From: Talinum fruticosum
Taxonomy: Eukaryota > Streptophyta > Magnoliopsida > Caryophyllales > Talinaceae
Direction: 5' to 3'
DNA length: 64,000 bases
Assembly (NCBI GenBank): GCA_021018815.1
Contig: JAITYX010000085.1
Location: 992,001 to 1,056,000 of the forward strand
Shown here: one piece after another, positions 32,477 through 45,300 of the stretch
Layout: every line of letters begins with the position of its first letter
How positions within the stretch are numbered: position 1 is the stretch's first letter
Notes under the pieces: model-generated
Database searches by the model: none
Seen by the model: the letters and a program-made list of their open reading frames with translations, nothing else
Told to the model about the DNA's origin: nothing
Program-made: the position numbers and the translations under genes

Positions 32477-34257
32477 CTAACGAACCCAGTAACATTCTTT
32501 ACTATGGTCCTTTTCGAGGAAGAAGGTTTTCGGAACCCAGATTTGTATGACTTTGGGTTTAGTTCGATTCTGAGTTTTCCTTGCAGAGAACTGAGTTTGT
32601 GTCTCTTTCTTTTTGAAAACCTTTCCTTTTGAGACTGGAGAAAATGGTTTCCTTTTGTAAACTGTTCTGGGCTTAGTCCTCCCTTCATTTTTGTGAATGG
32701 GACCATGCTCGGCTTTCCTAAACTTTACGGTTACGGAATCCTTTTTGAATAAATTTGAGCAGGAATTAGATTCCTCCTCTTTGTTGAAACCAAGACCTTC
32801 TTTCCTGAAGGAGACACATTGTGATCCTAAGAGCATGTCAAGGTTTTTCGACCTTGAGTAAATTTTAAGACCAGATCTTGAGACTCAATGAGCTTACGCT
32901 TTAGTTGCTCATTTTCTTTTACGAGTAACTCGGACTCGGTCTCATTGGATTGAGTACTAGCCTTGAGTTCTCCGAGTGTAAGTCTTAGTTTTTCCCATTC
33001 ATTTTTCAAAGATATGCTCTCGGAAGAAATTGACTCAAGTTGTTCTTTGAATCGAGAAGAGTCGAATTGGACTTTTCTTCCAAAGTAAAAATATATTTAG
33101 CTAGATCAACTTTGGAGAATTTGAGAAAGTATTCAATTACCTCTTGAGGATTAGTTTCGTCATTGTCCGAGTCCGAGTCGACTCCCTTTTAGCTTCGAGT
33201 CGAGATTACCATTAGACATTTCGAGTCGTCCGAGTCCTCGTCGTCTTCGATGAGTCTTCATCGCTCCATGTTGCCATCATGGCCTTCTTCTTCTTTCTGT
33301 CCCTTTTCCTTTTCGGACAGTCTTTGACTATGTGGTCTTTGCTACCACACTCAAAACATCTAGAATTCTTAGATAAAGATAACTTAGAAGGAGAAGAATA
33401 CTTACCTTTTCTGTACCTCTTATCTTTCTTGTAGAATTCTTCTTTTGGCCTTTTGTCCCATCTTTTGTGCTTCATTATTCTCTTGAAGCCTCTTGCAATG
33501 GGTGCCATGGGATCCTCTTCGAGTCGGAGGAACTTAGATTTGCTTCTCTGGATTCTAAGGCTTTAAGTGTGATGTTCTTTTTGGTACTGCCCTCGGCATC
33601 CTCCTCTTCTAGGTGGATTTCGTGAGTGAGAAGCTTTCGATTAGCTCGTCCGGCTTTAAGAGTGACAGGTTCCGAGCTTCCTCTATGGCGATCACCTTGG
33701 GACCCCATCTTCTCTTGGGTAGACTTCTAAGTATCTTTCTGCACATTTCCTCTTGGGAAATCTTCTTACCTAGTGATTTGAGATTGTTGGTAATCTCGGT
33801 AAATCGAATGAACATCCGAGTGATGTTTTCTTCGGCTCCATCTTAAATAGCTCGTATTTATGAAGATACTAGCTAATCTTCGCTTGTTTGACCTGGCTAG
33901 TGCCTTCGTAAGTGTTAACAAGTGTGTCCCACACTTCTTTTGCTGAGTCACGAGCAAACACTCGATTGTATTCCTCCGAGCTGATGCCGCACATTAGGAT
34001 GTTCATGGCCATGAAGTTCTTTCTAAACTTCTCGCTTCGCTCGGAGTAAATTCGGCCTTTGTCTTAGGAATGATTCTGAATTCTTCTGTCTTCATTGGAA
34101 TGTAGTTTCCTTGTTGTATGATTTCCCATACATCTTCATCATGATCCATGAGGAAACATTCCATAAGTTTCTTCAAGTGCCCGAAGTTTGATCCTTTGAA
34201 TTTTGGTGGTCTGCTAGAAGATCTTCCTTCATCGAACTCTCCGCTGTTACGAGCCAT
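32477..34257 (-). pseudogene. Sirevirus copy 2 gag (broken)
   Basis: The ATG at 34257 opens MARNSGEFDEGRSSSRPPKF. The gag core (FKGSNFGHLKKLMECFL) runs to about 34040, where a shift occurs. It continues through EEMCRKILRSLPKRRWGPK (33755-33700) to the zinc knuckle CFECGSKDHIVKDC (33358-33318), an intact CX2CX4HX4C. A coiled-coil segment (MKNEWEKLRLTLGELKA, 33009-32960) and a Lys/Arg-rich tail to 32477 follow. It is better preserved than copy 1 but still broken in about six places. Confidence 0.88.
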
Positions 34258-34303
34258 TTGATCTTTAGACCTTTGGATGGTTAGATCCTTTCTGAAAGGC
34301 TAT

Positions 34304-34315
34304 GCTCTGATACCA
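34304..34315 (-). other. Primer-binding site of Sirevirus copy 2
   Basis: The - strand reads TGGTATCAGAGC, an exact match to the plant initiator tRNA-Met type site. It is separated from the 5' LTR by two bases. Confidence 0.92.
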
Positions 34316-34317
34316 AT

Positions 34318-35897
34318 TGAAGGTTTGCTCGGGAGAGTCCGAGTCACCCTAGAGGGGGTGAATAGGGTGCTGGAAGTTTTCGTTGACAATCAAACTCTTT
34401 TGCCCAAGAAGAAACACAAATGGATTACGAGTCAAAAGCGAGGTCGGAAAAGGTTGAACTCGGAATTGCATAACAGAGTAATGAAACAGAAGCTTTAAGA
34501 CTGTCCGAGTCTAGAATAAACTCGAAAGCAAAGAGACAAGAAATACGTGGGAACCGTCCCGGGGTAGAAAACCACGGACCGTGCTAGTCCAAGCACGAAG
34601 TCAAATCCACTATTTTGAGTCCACAAAATACCGTAGACTGATCGAACCTGAGTTGCTCCCTTAGACAACTCTATACAAGTTTTCCTAGACTCGAAATTCC
34701 CTTATCTCGACCTAGTACTTCCTAACCGAGATAACCCTTACAGCTAGGGACAACTAAGCTGAGTTAACCTTTACAGCTTAGTCAAGGGACCTTACTCGGA
34801 AAGTAAGAAAGTGTTTGTAACTAAGTACAAGACCTTACAACTCGAAAGTAATGAATTATAGAGTTGGAGTTGTAAGTAGAAGATTGAGAGTAAATACAAT
34901 GACTTTGCTCAAGTACGTGTATTAACAAATAGGTTCAGCAATCTTCTAATCTTGAAAGTCGGCTTCTATTTATAGATGACCAGACAGAGTAGCCGTTATC
35001 TCCTTCTGCTGACTGAGAGACCTTTGTGACCGTTGATAATGGCTTTTGAGTCACTCGAAAGTATCCGTTGTAATATGAACGTTGGACAACGGTATAACTC
35101 TCTTAGAAGTCCCAAAACCACTGGTGGTGTCTTGAAGGATAAGGTGGAAACCATCGTTAAACTTGGCGTTTCAGTTTTCCAGATTTGAAAAGCAGACAGC
35201 CACGACACGAGCTTCGGGACTGGGACAAAGAAGGTGAAAAGCCATGTCTGCTGGTGATTTGACGTTTTGAAGCCGGTTACTTTTGTATTTCGAAAAGTAT
35301 ATCCTCGTTTGAATAACCTACAAAAGTAAGTCAAATTTTGGTTCTCGAAGTATAAAATACTTTGGTCCACGATTAGACACGAGATAATAAAATAATTAAG
35401 ATAATTAAGTTGGTAAATATCCGGGTCGGAAAAGGAATGGAATTTTTCGAGTCTAATATCCATGAAGCTCAAAATTCCATCCGACTTAGTCTAAGCGAAG
35501 AATCAAGTCACATAAAGAATATTAGAGTGAAATAACTTGATATAGACTAAGCTTGAATCAAACTAGAGTGCTGACTATAACAGAATAAGATTTATATTGT
35601 GAAGTCGGACACTGAGTGCGATTATGCGAAATACTAGTCAATTCATGCGATATTTCTAAGTGATGAGGGACTCGGAACCGAATGAGATAAGCAAAGTTGT
35701 TTTCCGAGTCGACCGAGATAGGCAAGAATACATGAAGTAAATGTCTGTATCACTTAGAGTAAATATACTATATCACTCGGAAAAGTTTCTAAGGTGCGAG
35801 AGAATGCCTCGGAATCAAAACTCTATAAGTAGGAAAGTCTTATACTCGATTCCTTCAATACAACTCGGACATGTGTCGAACGTTGTTTGAGTCTTCA
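34318..35897 (-). repeat. 5' LTR of Sirevirus copy 2
   Basis: It is 1580 bp, TGAAGGTTTG ... GAGTCTTCA on the + strand. A TATA element on the - strand lies at about 34969-34977. It is highly similar to 25014-26591; many of the differences are single-base gains or losses, several at TCGG/TCG. Confidence 0.94.
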
Positions 35898-35902
35898 CAA
35901 GG

Positions 35903-36965
35903 AACTTTGTGATTGCTTGTGACCGATGCCAAAGGATGGGAACTATTTCAAAGAGGCATGAGATGCCCCAAAGTGGGATTTTAGAGGTTAAGCTTTTTGA
36001 TGTGTGGGGAATTGACTTCTTGGGTCTTTTTCCTCCCTCTCACAAGAGCCAATACATCCTAGTGGCTGTGGATTATGTGTCAAAATAGTTGGAAGCCATT
36101 GCCTCTCCCACCAACGATTCCAAGGTAGTCATGAAGTTTCTAAAGAAGAACATTTTTGCTGGGTTTGGCACTCCAAGAGCCTTATTGAGTGACAATGGGA
36201 GTCTTTTTGCAATTGTCCACTTGAAGTCCTTTTGAAGAAGTATGGAGTATTCCATATAGTAGCCACGCCTTATCATCCTCAAACAAGTGGTCAAGTTAAG
36301 TTATCCAACTGAAAGTTGAAGAATATTCTTGAAAAGATGGTGGATAGATTCGAAAAGATTGGTCTTTGAAGCTAGATGATGTATTATGGGCATACCGCAC
36401 TACTTACAAGACTCCTCTTGGCACTACTCATTTTCGGTTAGTGTCTAGGAAGCCTTGTCATTTGCCCGTAGATATGGAACACAAGGCTTTTGGGTAATCC
36501 GGATTCTCAATTTTGACACCAAGGCGGCCGAGAGAGGCGAGTTCTCCAATTATAAGAGCTTGAAGAGTTGGGATTGCAAGCTTAAGAAAGTTCTCGAATT
36601 TACAAGGAAAGGACTAAGAGGTGGTATGACAAGCATATTTTGCATAGGAGGTTTAAAGAAGGGTACATGGTCCTTTTGTTCAAATTAAGACTGAAGTTAT
36701 TTCAGGAAAGTTGAGATCCCGATGGTCCAGGCCGTTTCAAGTCAACTAAGGTATTTCCTCATGGAGCGGTTGAGGTGTGGAGTGAGTCCATCGGTTCTTT
36801 CAAGGTTAATGATCGAGTGAGTTAAGCCTTACATTATGGGGCAACCTGAGGAGAAGACCATATATCATGCCCTTACCTACCCGAGTAAAGCATAAGGATG
36901 AGTTGCATATGGTCAAGCCGACGACCTTAAATAGGCGCTTCTTGGGAGGCAACCCAAGTCACTTT
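35903..36965 (+). pseudogene. Athila integrase, C-terminal part after the insertion
   Basis: Integrase resumes right after the second CAAGG with a CDRCQ-like zinc-domain end (about 35917-35935) and a [13 protein letters not shown] core start (near 35998-36030, first Asp). Next come [11 protein letters not shown] (36056-36090), SDNGS (about 36188-36203, second Asp) and a HPQTSGQVK segment (36271-36300). The tail has an LGRQPKS-like motif at 36940-36960, which ends pol in Athila elements. Stops and shifts are frequent. Confidence 0.8.
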
Positions 36966-37752
36966 ATATTTCGTTCGAAAAAAAAATCAAAAATACAAAG
37001 AGTGAGGCGATGAACCGAAACGAGCCCACCGTTTCAACGGAAATGGTCCATGTTAGATGTCACCTCCAAGGAAGCAATAGCAAACCTATTTTCAAAAAAA
37101 TGGGCCTAAGTCTAGAGTAAAAGAAATAATGCAACACCCAAAACAGTCGCTCGTGTCGGCGGACATGGCCCATTCTAGGTGTTACCTCCAAGCAAGGTGC
37201 GGGGCACTGTTTCGATGAAAATGAGCCGCGTTAGCTGCAGAAAAATGAGGCAGCAGCCGACACGAGCATGCCCGTGTCAATGGACACGACCCGTGTCGGC
37301 GGTAAATTTATCACGGGCTTCCTTTTGAATCCGATTTTCTCTCTCTTCCCTCACAAATTCGTGCCCTGCCTCATCTTCTTACTCTTTCTCTTGCGCTCAC
37401 CCCTCCATAGCCAAGCTCCAACTCTACTCCATTACACCTTCTCTCTCTCTCAAATCTCTTCTCACTCCCGAATTAATTTCCTCTTCACCGGATCTGCGCG
37501 TGCTAGGTTCCGTTTTCTCCTCACTCGCACCCATCTTCTCACTCTTCTCTCGCCCGGAATCCGGTGTTGTTGCTGGTCCTCTGTCATATACTCGTCGGCG
37601 CCGCACCGGCACTTTCTCCCTCCGTCCTCTTTCCCCTATTTTTTTACGTACGTGCCTTCTTCTACTCCCACAAAAATCGACTCTTTCTTTCCCCATTTCA
37701 CCCATAAATTTTTGCTCTCTCCTCTCAATTTAGGGTTTTCAAGTTTGCTCCA
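36966..37752 (+). other. Athila spacer and leader before the env-like ORF
   Basis: It holds repeated pieces of CACGxCCCGTGTCGGCGG type at 36990-37310, including the inverted pair GCCGACAC (37256-37263) and GTGTCGGC (37293-37300). A CT-rich tract follows (37340-37740). A long open frame at 37268-37870 over this tract is Ser/Pro/Phe-rich low complexity and most likely not a protein. TTTAGGGTTTTC at about 37731-37742 lies just before the env-like start. Confidence 0.5.
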
Positions 37753-39000
37753 ATGGCACCAAAAAGGCAAAAGACCACTCAAGGAGAGTCCTCTAGGTCG
37801 AGCTTTACAGCCTAGGCACGAGCCACTCAACCCCGCCCATGAATGTTCAAATTCCGAGAAACAAAGGTAACCCAAACAACCCACTATACTTAACTCAAGT
37901 TGAGCATGTTACACGTTATAATTCATTCTTAAATCGTGAAATTGTTACAACTCGTTATTACGATGAAGTGTGTTTAGAAAGATTGGGTATGCTTGAGGAT
38001 TTATTTTGGTTGGTTGAACCTTGTGGTTTGTTGAACTTTATGAATATTCGATTAGGGACCTATAAGAGGTTGACATTGGAATTTTTAAGCACTCTTAATG
38101 TTGAAATTGGGCGTGGTCCTCATGACGAGCATGGATTAATTTCCTTTCGCCTATTAGGGGAATACTGTGAGCTTACTCTTAGTAAGTTTAGTGCTTTATT
38201 TGCCCTACCTTGAGACCTAGGATTTGGACACCGTCTAGTTCCTAATCGTTTTAATGCGATATGAGTTTGGAATTCTATGTCCGGTGAACATGAATACCAT
38301 CCTAGGGCAACTATGGTGATCTGCTCTTAGAAACCCCGTTTCGATACATCCATCGGGTTTTGGGGCATGGTTTGTTTGGGAGGGATGATAGTGGTAACAA
38401 TATGCATTTTTTGATTTGTTTTCCTTGTATATGATGTGGACTGGAGACACTACTAAATTTAATCCTAGGGCTTATTTATCCCATCAATTTGCAAATGTTG
38501 CCACTAGTAATGGGGGACAAATTGTAATTAGGGGTTTAGTTACTGAAATTGCGGTATCTTTAGGCTGGAACCCCAATTATCATAATGATGATAGGGTGCG
38601 TGGGTCTGAAAGGATTGACATTGAGGCTTTAAGGGCTATGGGCATGTGTCGTATAATTCGGGAGAGTTATATTGGTTATATCCTCATAACCGTATGTTGT
38701 GTCTCACTTGTCCCGAGTGTACATCTCTTATGGATGAAGTTAACCTCATGTTTTTTCCTGGTGAGGATAAGTCCTTCGCCCTCTCGCCCCATACTAATGT
38801 GGGTGTCTCTTCCTATTCGATTCCCCGCCCCGACCCTAATAATGTTGATGCATCTCTGCATGAATTTCTCACTACTATCCATCAAGAGCAGCTCTCGTTC
38901 AGGGAGTATGTGCATTCCGAGCATGTCTGCTCTTACATATGAGCAAGCTTCACTTATGGAGTATATCTACTCCGAGCATGCCTCTCTTCAGGATTAAGTT
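37753..39000 (+). pseudogene. Athila env-like ORF (ATHILA ORF-1 family), broken
   Basis: Athila elements carry an extra ORF after pol, often called env-like (Pfam ATHILA). This copy opens MAPKRQKTTQGESS at 37753, has a stop at about 37814, and resumes at 37839. A long piece includes LERLGMLEDLFWLVEPCGLL (about 37971-38030) and LISFRLLGEYCELTLSKF (about 38136-38190), ending at a stop at 38213. After a shift it continues MMWTGDTTKFNPRAYLSHQF (38431-38490) and SLGWNPNYHNDD to the end near 39000. Function is not known. It shares an M-(A)-P-K-R basic start with the Sirevirus extra ORF. Confidence 0.75.
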
Positions 39001-40944
39001 CATTTAAAGTGTGTAACTATACAAAATGCCCAAACCGAACTTTGTGACATGCTTGCTAATTAAAACCATTACATGCATTTGATGAGTGAGTGTTTAAGCT
39101 GTCGGCATGATTGGCATATCTCTCAGGGAAACTCAATCCTCCTCTTCCTCCTCCTCCATTTGCGTGATCTTATGTTTCTCTTCTATCTCATTTTGTTGTT
39201 GTGCTTGCATTGTGGACAATGTTGTGTCCAAGCATGTAGGGAATTTGCTTCCTAAGCCTGCCATTGTTTGAATAATGTACAGTAACATTTCATTTAGGTT
39301 AGAGCATGTTTTTTTAGCACTTAGTATGTAGTTTTGCATTTAACAACAAAAATTTTTTTAAAAATTGAAAAACATTAAAAAATTAAAAAACATTTTAGGA
39401 TTGCATATAGAGTATTTAGATTACATCATGTAGTATTGAATAAAAAAATGAAAAATTAAAAAAGAAGAGATGAACCTCCAATGATAATTTCTTTTAGGCC
39501 AAATAAGTTTTCAATGGAGAATATTTTCAATGCACAGCCCTAAGTACGAAATTTTGAAAACCGAGTGTATGAACTTCAAGATTTTGACCGTATTGGATGA
39601 ATGAAAGTTGATTGCCCTTAATTCCTTAACAAAAGTGTTGGCATGTGAAACTCTTTAAGCTAGATGAGATTGTGGTAGAGACCTTATGAGATTTTTGAGC
39701 CTTCAATAGACTAAATATTACAATTGGTCTCATGTTTTCTTCATGTATTACTCTCTTCCATGATTATAACTCTAGAAATTGTTTGAATTCTCTTCAAAAC
39801 CACATGTATATGCTTTGTGACAAAATGATTGAGGCATTCTTTGGATTTATGAGCTACATTAGCCAAATTGCCACCTTGTTACATGTTATTGATCCTTTGA
39901 TAGTCCTTTGAGTCTAATTGCCTAATTCATTAGTTTTGAACCCTCCTAACTAGCACTTGGCCAAACACATAACGTATTACCTAATCCAAGTCTAGCAGAG
40001 CTTCTTAGTCATGTTGTTGGGTCATTTTGGGATCTTTGATGTGTTGGTGATAATCTGGATCCTTTTGTTAAGTTGAAGGGTTTATTTGTATTGAGTATGA
40101 GATAATTTCCTCTCTTGGTTGTAAGGATGAGTACTTTGGTGCTAAATGAAATTTTTGATTTGTTTGAAATTCCTAATGTCCAGTTTAGTTAAAAAAACAA
40201 ACGAGAGAAAATCAAGAAAGATTTCAAAAAAAAAGAAAAAATAAAAGGAAAAAGGAAAAAAAGGCAACCACTAAAATGTTTGGCATTAAGAATATTCAGT
40301 TTGGTCTTAGTTTGATAAGCTCATTTTCTAAAGTATTTGTCGAGTTAGAGATTAGGTGTGATAAGGTGAATTGCGTGGTTTTTTTTTGTTAGAGTGTTTA
40401 CAATTTCTAACTAGTTGACTTTTTATCTTCCCATTTTTCCCAAAAATACAATATCCCTTTCTTACCCATTGCCTAGGCCTCATTACAACCATTTGAAGTC
40501 CTCTTGATTGTCATATTGCATGTTACATTTAGGTGGTGGTGAATAGAGAATTCTACCAAGCTTATGATAGTTTGCATGATTGTGAGAGAGATTGTGTGAA
40601 CCTTGTATAAGTCTAAACACATGAGTGGAGTGTTTTCACATTTCGAAAGTGAGGTTTTACCGGTCTTACTAGCTCCATCATTTTACGTATGCCAATGTGA
40701 ATTGTTTAAGTGATGATTTGGGTGATTGATCAAGTTTGTCTTTATGGTTTTCATTATTGTTTTTGAAAATCTTTTTTCCTTCCGATTGTCAAAAGATTTG
40801 GTGTGCTTATGGGCTGTCGTTGATTTCTCTTTCCTTGTGATACTTACGGTTGCATGACTTGAGGAGGTTATGATTCTTTTGCTGGATTTTATTTTTGCAT
40901 TTTGGCCTTACTTGAGGCAAGCAAGGTTCAAGCATGGAGGAATT
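39001..40944 (+). other. Athila 3' untranslated spacer
   Basis: It is AT-rich, with no ORF above about 70 codons on the coding strand. A purine-rich block lies at 40195-40265. The last bases, AGCATGGAGGAATT (40931-40944), are the likely plus-strand primer region directly before the LTR. Confidence 0.6.
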
Positions 40945-42351
40945 TGATAAATGCATGAAATATATTAGTTTCTTAGGTGTTTCGATACTTTTCTTTGGGA
41001 AATTCGGTTAAATGGAGTGTGTTTATGCTCCCTTTTTGGTTTTACACTTGTGTTTTGGTGTTTTGAGATAATTGTGTAGATTTGATCACCAATACCAAGT
41101 ATTCCCAATATTAGTTGGTGTTTGGAGTGTTGAGAAGACCAACACGAGTCCAGCTTTGCAGTTAGAACAGTTGTTCCCCTTGTGTGCTTCAAGAAGTCAC
41201 TTCCAAGCAATCAACACGAGCAACTCGTGTCCACCGACATAGCCTCGTGTTGGAGGTTAGCTTGCCCGAGCCTTTGCATCTAGCATGGGTAGGCCTTGTC
41301 CATTAACACGGCCCGTTTTCCTCGTTTCCGTCAAGATGTTGCGTTCCAACGACCGACACAAGCAACCCGTGTTGACCGACACGGCTCGTGTTAGGCTGTA
41401 ATTTCTACCGTGACGCTTCGATTTTGGCGGTTTCACCTTTGATTGCCTCGTTATTGCTTATTTAAGCCTAATTCTCAACTGTTTTGAGGCATTGATCCCA
41501 ATATTCATCCACCATTTATTTATTCCATTATTTTACCTTCATCATCCACATCAAACCAAAAACACTTTTGAAGATTAAAGAAGAAGATTGAAGCAAGTTA
41601 AGGGAATTTCCATTCAAAGTTGAGAGATTTAAGTAGAGTTCTTGAATACTATCAACCTAATTCTTCATTCTTGTTGTTTGAGGTTTGATTACCATGTTTA
41701 GGATTTTTGTTAAGTTTTCAATAATCATGTGTGAGTAGATTCAGTTTATCTAGGGATTTGTAATCCAAAACAATGATATTTTATTAGGCTTTCATGATTT
41801 GTGCTTGAATTCTTATTTTGAATCAATAGACAATTGTGTTCTTCATGTTTATGAGTATTTTTAAGGCATAGAATACTTGTGATTTGAGATTTATCTATGA
41901 AGTATTGAAAAGTAAAATAGAATAATCTGACAACCAACCTGTTCTATCTAGTTTAGGAAATTTGATAATATATTAGTAAATTAGGGAATCACTTTGATAA
42001 TTTGAAATCTTTAACTTTGATTAAACTTGAAAGGCATACGAAAGTTGTTTGATAAGTTAATTAGAGCAATTCTATTAAGCATCGAAAGAGTGGTAGAATT
42101 ATTTGATTATCGATCCTTGATTCAATTGAAAGAATGATTACACAAATTAGGTTTTAATAATCAAACTCATTGTTAGGAAATCAAATTCTCGGATGCTTTT
42201 ATCCATTGATTTAATCTTAGATAAATTTTCTTGATTTTAATATTTATAATTAGGTTAGAGAAGCAACCAACGCAAAAATCTGATTTGCTTAGCAATTGAG
42301 TAGAGGGCTAGTTTACCGCGTTGTTAGATTGAGTCCTCATGGGATCGACCT
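40945..42351 (+). repeat. 3' LTR of the Athila element
   Basis: It begins TGATAAATGCATGA, the common Athila LTR start, and ends near GATCGACCT, where the match with the 5' LTR stops. Length is about 1407 bp. It contains ACACGAG-CAA-CTCGTGT (41213-41229), a perfect 7-bp hairpin, and a related GTGTTGACCGACACGGCTCG piece at 41370-41389. Only the second half is present at the 5' side of the element. Confidence 0.82.
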
Positions 42352-42352
42352 T

Positions 42353-45300
42353 GACTAGCAACAACCATACACTCGTGAGCTTGCGCCCTGTCACATACAA
42401 GACAACTATTCTAAGTTGCATAACCTGCAATAAGGTTCAATGAGTGTAGAGGAGTATTCCCAAAGAGTTTGAAAGGTTGATCATCAAGTGTGATCTTCAC
42501 GAGTCTAAGGATCAAGCTATAGTCGGATATCCGGCAGGATTGGATCCAAGGTATGCAAATGTGGTAAAGCTATAAAAATATTCTACATTTAATGAGGTGA
42601 GTATCTTAGCACACAAGGTAGAGCGGCAAAGGAAAGTCTTAACCTTTAGGAAGGAGATCCCAAAACTCAACCACCAAAGAAAACTCAGTTTGGTAAGAGT
42701 GTTTCGAACCTCGGTTTCAATACAAACCCACTGCCCCCAAACCCAGTTCTACTCCCAAACCTATTGCTACTCGGACTACCCATCGAACAAGCCCTCTACT
42801 TGGTTTAGTGTGAAACGCAAGTGTTTTAAGTGAAAGGGCTTTAAGTACTTTGCATCTAAGGTGTCCAAACCACGGAACAATCACAATTATTGAGAGTAAT
42901 AAGGCACTAATGGAAGAGGATGAGCCAAAAAGAGAACTATGCCTTGTTGAAGGGCTAGAAGACATTGTTGAAGAAGCTAATGAAGGAGAATTTCTTGTGA
43001 TAATACGGGCCTTGAGCCGATTCAAGGATACAAAGAGGCTCAAAGAGAAAATATATTTCACACAAGGGGAACAATATGTGGGAAAGTCTGCTCAATCATT
43101 ATTGATGGAGAGAGTTGCACCAACGTTACCTTGCTAGCATGGTAGAGAAGCTTCAATTACAAACAGAGTTGCATCCTCATCCATACAATATTGAGTGGCT
43201 GAGTTGAGGTAAAGGGCTTAGAGTTAATTCTCATTGTTTGATATCCTTTAGTATTGGGAAGTCATATGCTTATGAAATATGGTGTGATGTTATATTCATG
43301 GATGCATGTCATTTACTATTAGGCTGACCTTGGTTGTTTGACCGTAGAGTTATTCATGATGGGTTCAAAAACACATACACCTTTACTAAGGAAGGCAAAA
43401 AGATAACCCTAGCCCTACTTGATCCTTCACAACTGTCAAAACCCAAACCAACTCATATACCCAACCAATTTGAGCTCCTTCGACCTTAGGAGAAACTTAT
43501 CTCTATTCTGTGTAACATGAACTCAGACCCTTGAGAGAGCTGATTCTTCTAGGTCAAGATGAAACTAAGTCCTCATAACTCAAACACCTCTTAGTTTAGA
43601 AACTACTCGACTCATTATGGTCATGTTTTTCCCGAGGAGATACCTCTTGGTTTGCCACCTAAATGTAATATTCAGCACCACATAGACCTTACCCCAGGAT
43701 ATCTCCATTCTACCAAACAAGCCTGCTTATAGAATGAAACCCAAAGACACATTAGAAGTACAAAGACAAATTGAGGAGTTGGTGTCTAAAGGTCCGGTGA
43801 GAGAAAGTTTGAGTCCATGTGTTTTGTCGGCATTGTTAGTGCCGAAGAAAGATGGTTCCATGAGGATATGTATAGATAGCCAAGTTATTAACAAAATTAT
43901 AATCAAATACGGATATCGTATACCATGACTTGAAGATATGTTGGATGAGCTCCATGGTTCTAAGGTATTTTCTAAAATTGACCTCAAAAGCGGATATTAT
44001 CATATTCGAATTAGAGAAGGAGATGAATGGAAAGCTATTTTCAAAACCAAATAGGGTTATATAAGTGGCTCATTATGCCCTTTGGTTTAACAAATGCTCC
44101 AAGTACTTTCATACGACTAGTGAATCAAGTTTTCAAATTCATTAGGAAGTTTGTTATGGTCTACTTTGATGATATTTTGATCTACAGTCAAGATGAGGAA
44201 GAGCATTTTAACCAACTCGGACAAGTGATTCAACTTCGAAAAAGGAAAAGTTGTGTGGCAATCTGAAGAAGTGTTCATTCTTCATCTCAAAAGTAACATT
44301 TGTAGGTTACGTTGTATCAACCTAAGGTGTAAAAGTAGATGAAAGCAAAGTAGAGGCCATTCTATCTTGGACTAGTCACAAAAGCATACATGATGAGCGA
44401 AGCTTTCATGGGCTTGCATCTTTTATCATAGATTCACCAAAGACTTCAGCACCACAACTAGTCCTATGATCGAGGTGCTCAAAAATAGTTCTTTTGTTTG
44501 GACACCCCAAGCTCGAAGTCCTTTGAAGTTATTAACGCAAAACTAACTCAGGCTCTTGTTTTAGCCTTACCCAGTTTTGATATAACTTTTGAAGTAGGCG
44601 TTGGTGGATTCCTTACTTAAGAAGGTCATCTTATAGCCTGCTTCAGTGAGAAGCTATGTGACACAAAGCAAAAATACTCTACTTATGACAAGGAATTCTA
44701 TGTTATTATTCATTCATTAGAGTATTGGAGTCATTACTTAGTGGCTCAGGAGTTTATTCTCCACTCATATCACGAAGTTCTCAAGTATATTCAGGGCCAA
44801 CACAAGTTGAATTCTCGCCATACCAAGTGGGTTGAGTACCTTCGGACCTTCCATTTCACTATCGAGCATAAATCCGGCAAGCTCAACAAGGGCGCTAATA
44901 CTCTATCAAGGAGGTACTAACTCTTGTTTCAATTGGAAACTTGTGTTTTTGGTTTTGAACATCCGAAATGTATGTATGTGGATGACAAAGATTTTAGTGC
45001 TTTATACCAAGAATGTCAAGTACATCCTAAAGGTGAATTTATAGTCCAAGGAGGATATTTGTTCAAAGGTACTAGATTATCCAAGAGGTACATTTTGGAG
45101 GACTAGTTGGCCATTTCGGAGAAACAAAGACAACCGGATGCTCAAGGAGCATTATTTCTAGTTGAGCACGAGATAAGGATGTACAAGGCATCATCAAAGA
45201 TGTGTGGTATACCAATATGCCAAGATTCATTCCTTACCCCAAGGACTTTACACTCCACTACCCATTCTAACTCAGCCATGGGTGGATGTAAGTCTTGATT

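Larger units (their letters stand above)
25014..35897 (-). mobile_element. Sirevirus-like Ty1/copia element, copy 2 (complete LTR to LTR)
   Basis: This is a 10,884-bp element on the - strand with LTRs at 34318-35897 (5') and 25014-26591 (3'). The target-site duplication CAAGG lies at 25009-25013 and 35898-35902. It has a tRNA-Met primer-binding site, gag, protease, integrase, RT, RNase H, an env-like ORF and purine tracts in the same order as copy 1. The LTRs are much alike by eye, with scattered one-base indels. All ORFs are broken and integrase has lost its first catalytic Asp, so it cannot move on its own. The insertion lies in the integrase of an Athila element. Confidence 0.96.
20021..42351 (+). 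mobile_element. Athila-type Ty3/gypsy element, interrupted by two Sirevirus insertions
   Basis: Pieces in order are a truncated 5' LTR (20021-20734), Athila-type primer-binding site, gag, RT/RNase H, integrase, an env-like ORF (37753-about 39000), a long spacer and a 3' LTR (40945-42351). The 5' LTR matches only the last half of the 3' LTR, so the left end was lost. A solo Sirevirus LTR sits in gag and a complete Sirevirus in integrase; removing each insert and one copy of its 5-bp duplication rejoins Athila sequence in register. A large deletion removed the RT core. The element is dead. Confidence 0.88.

Noticed and set aside
34996..35472. 158-codon - strand frame in the LTR
   Set aside because: It lies in the LTR and the homologous frames of the other LTR copies differ in length and are broken; likely non-coding.
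37268..37870. 200-codon open frame with Ser/Pro/Phe-rich product
   Set aside because: It lies over a CT-rich leader in the Athila element; low complexity and no domain. Chance ORF.
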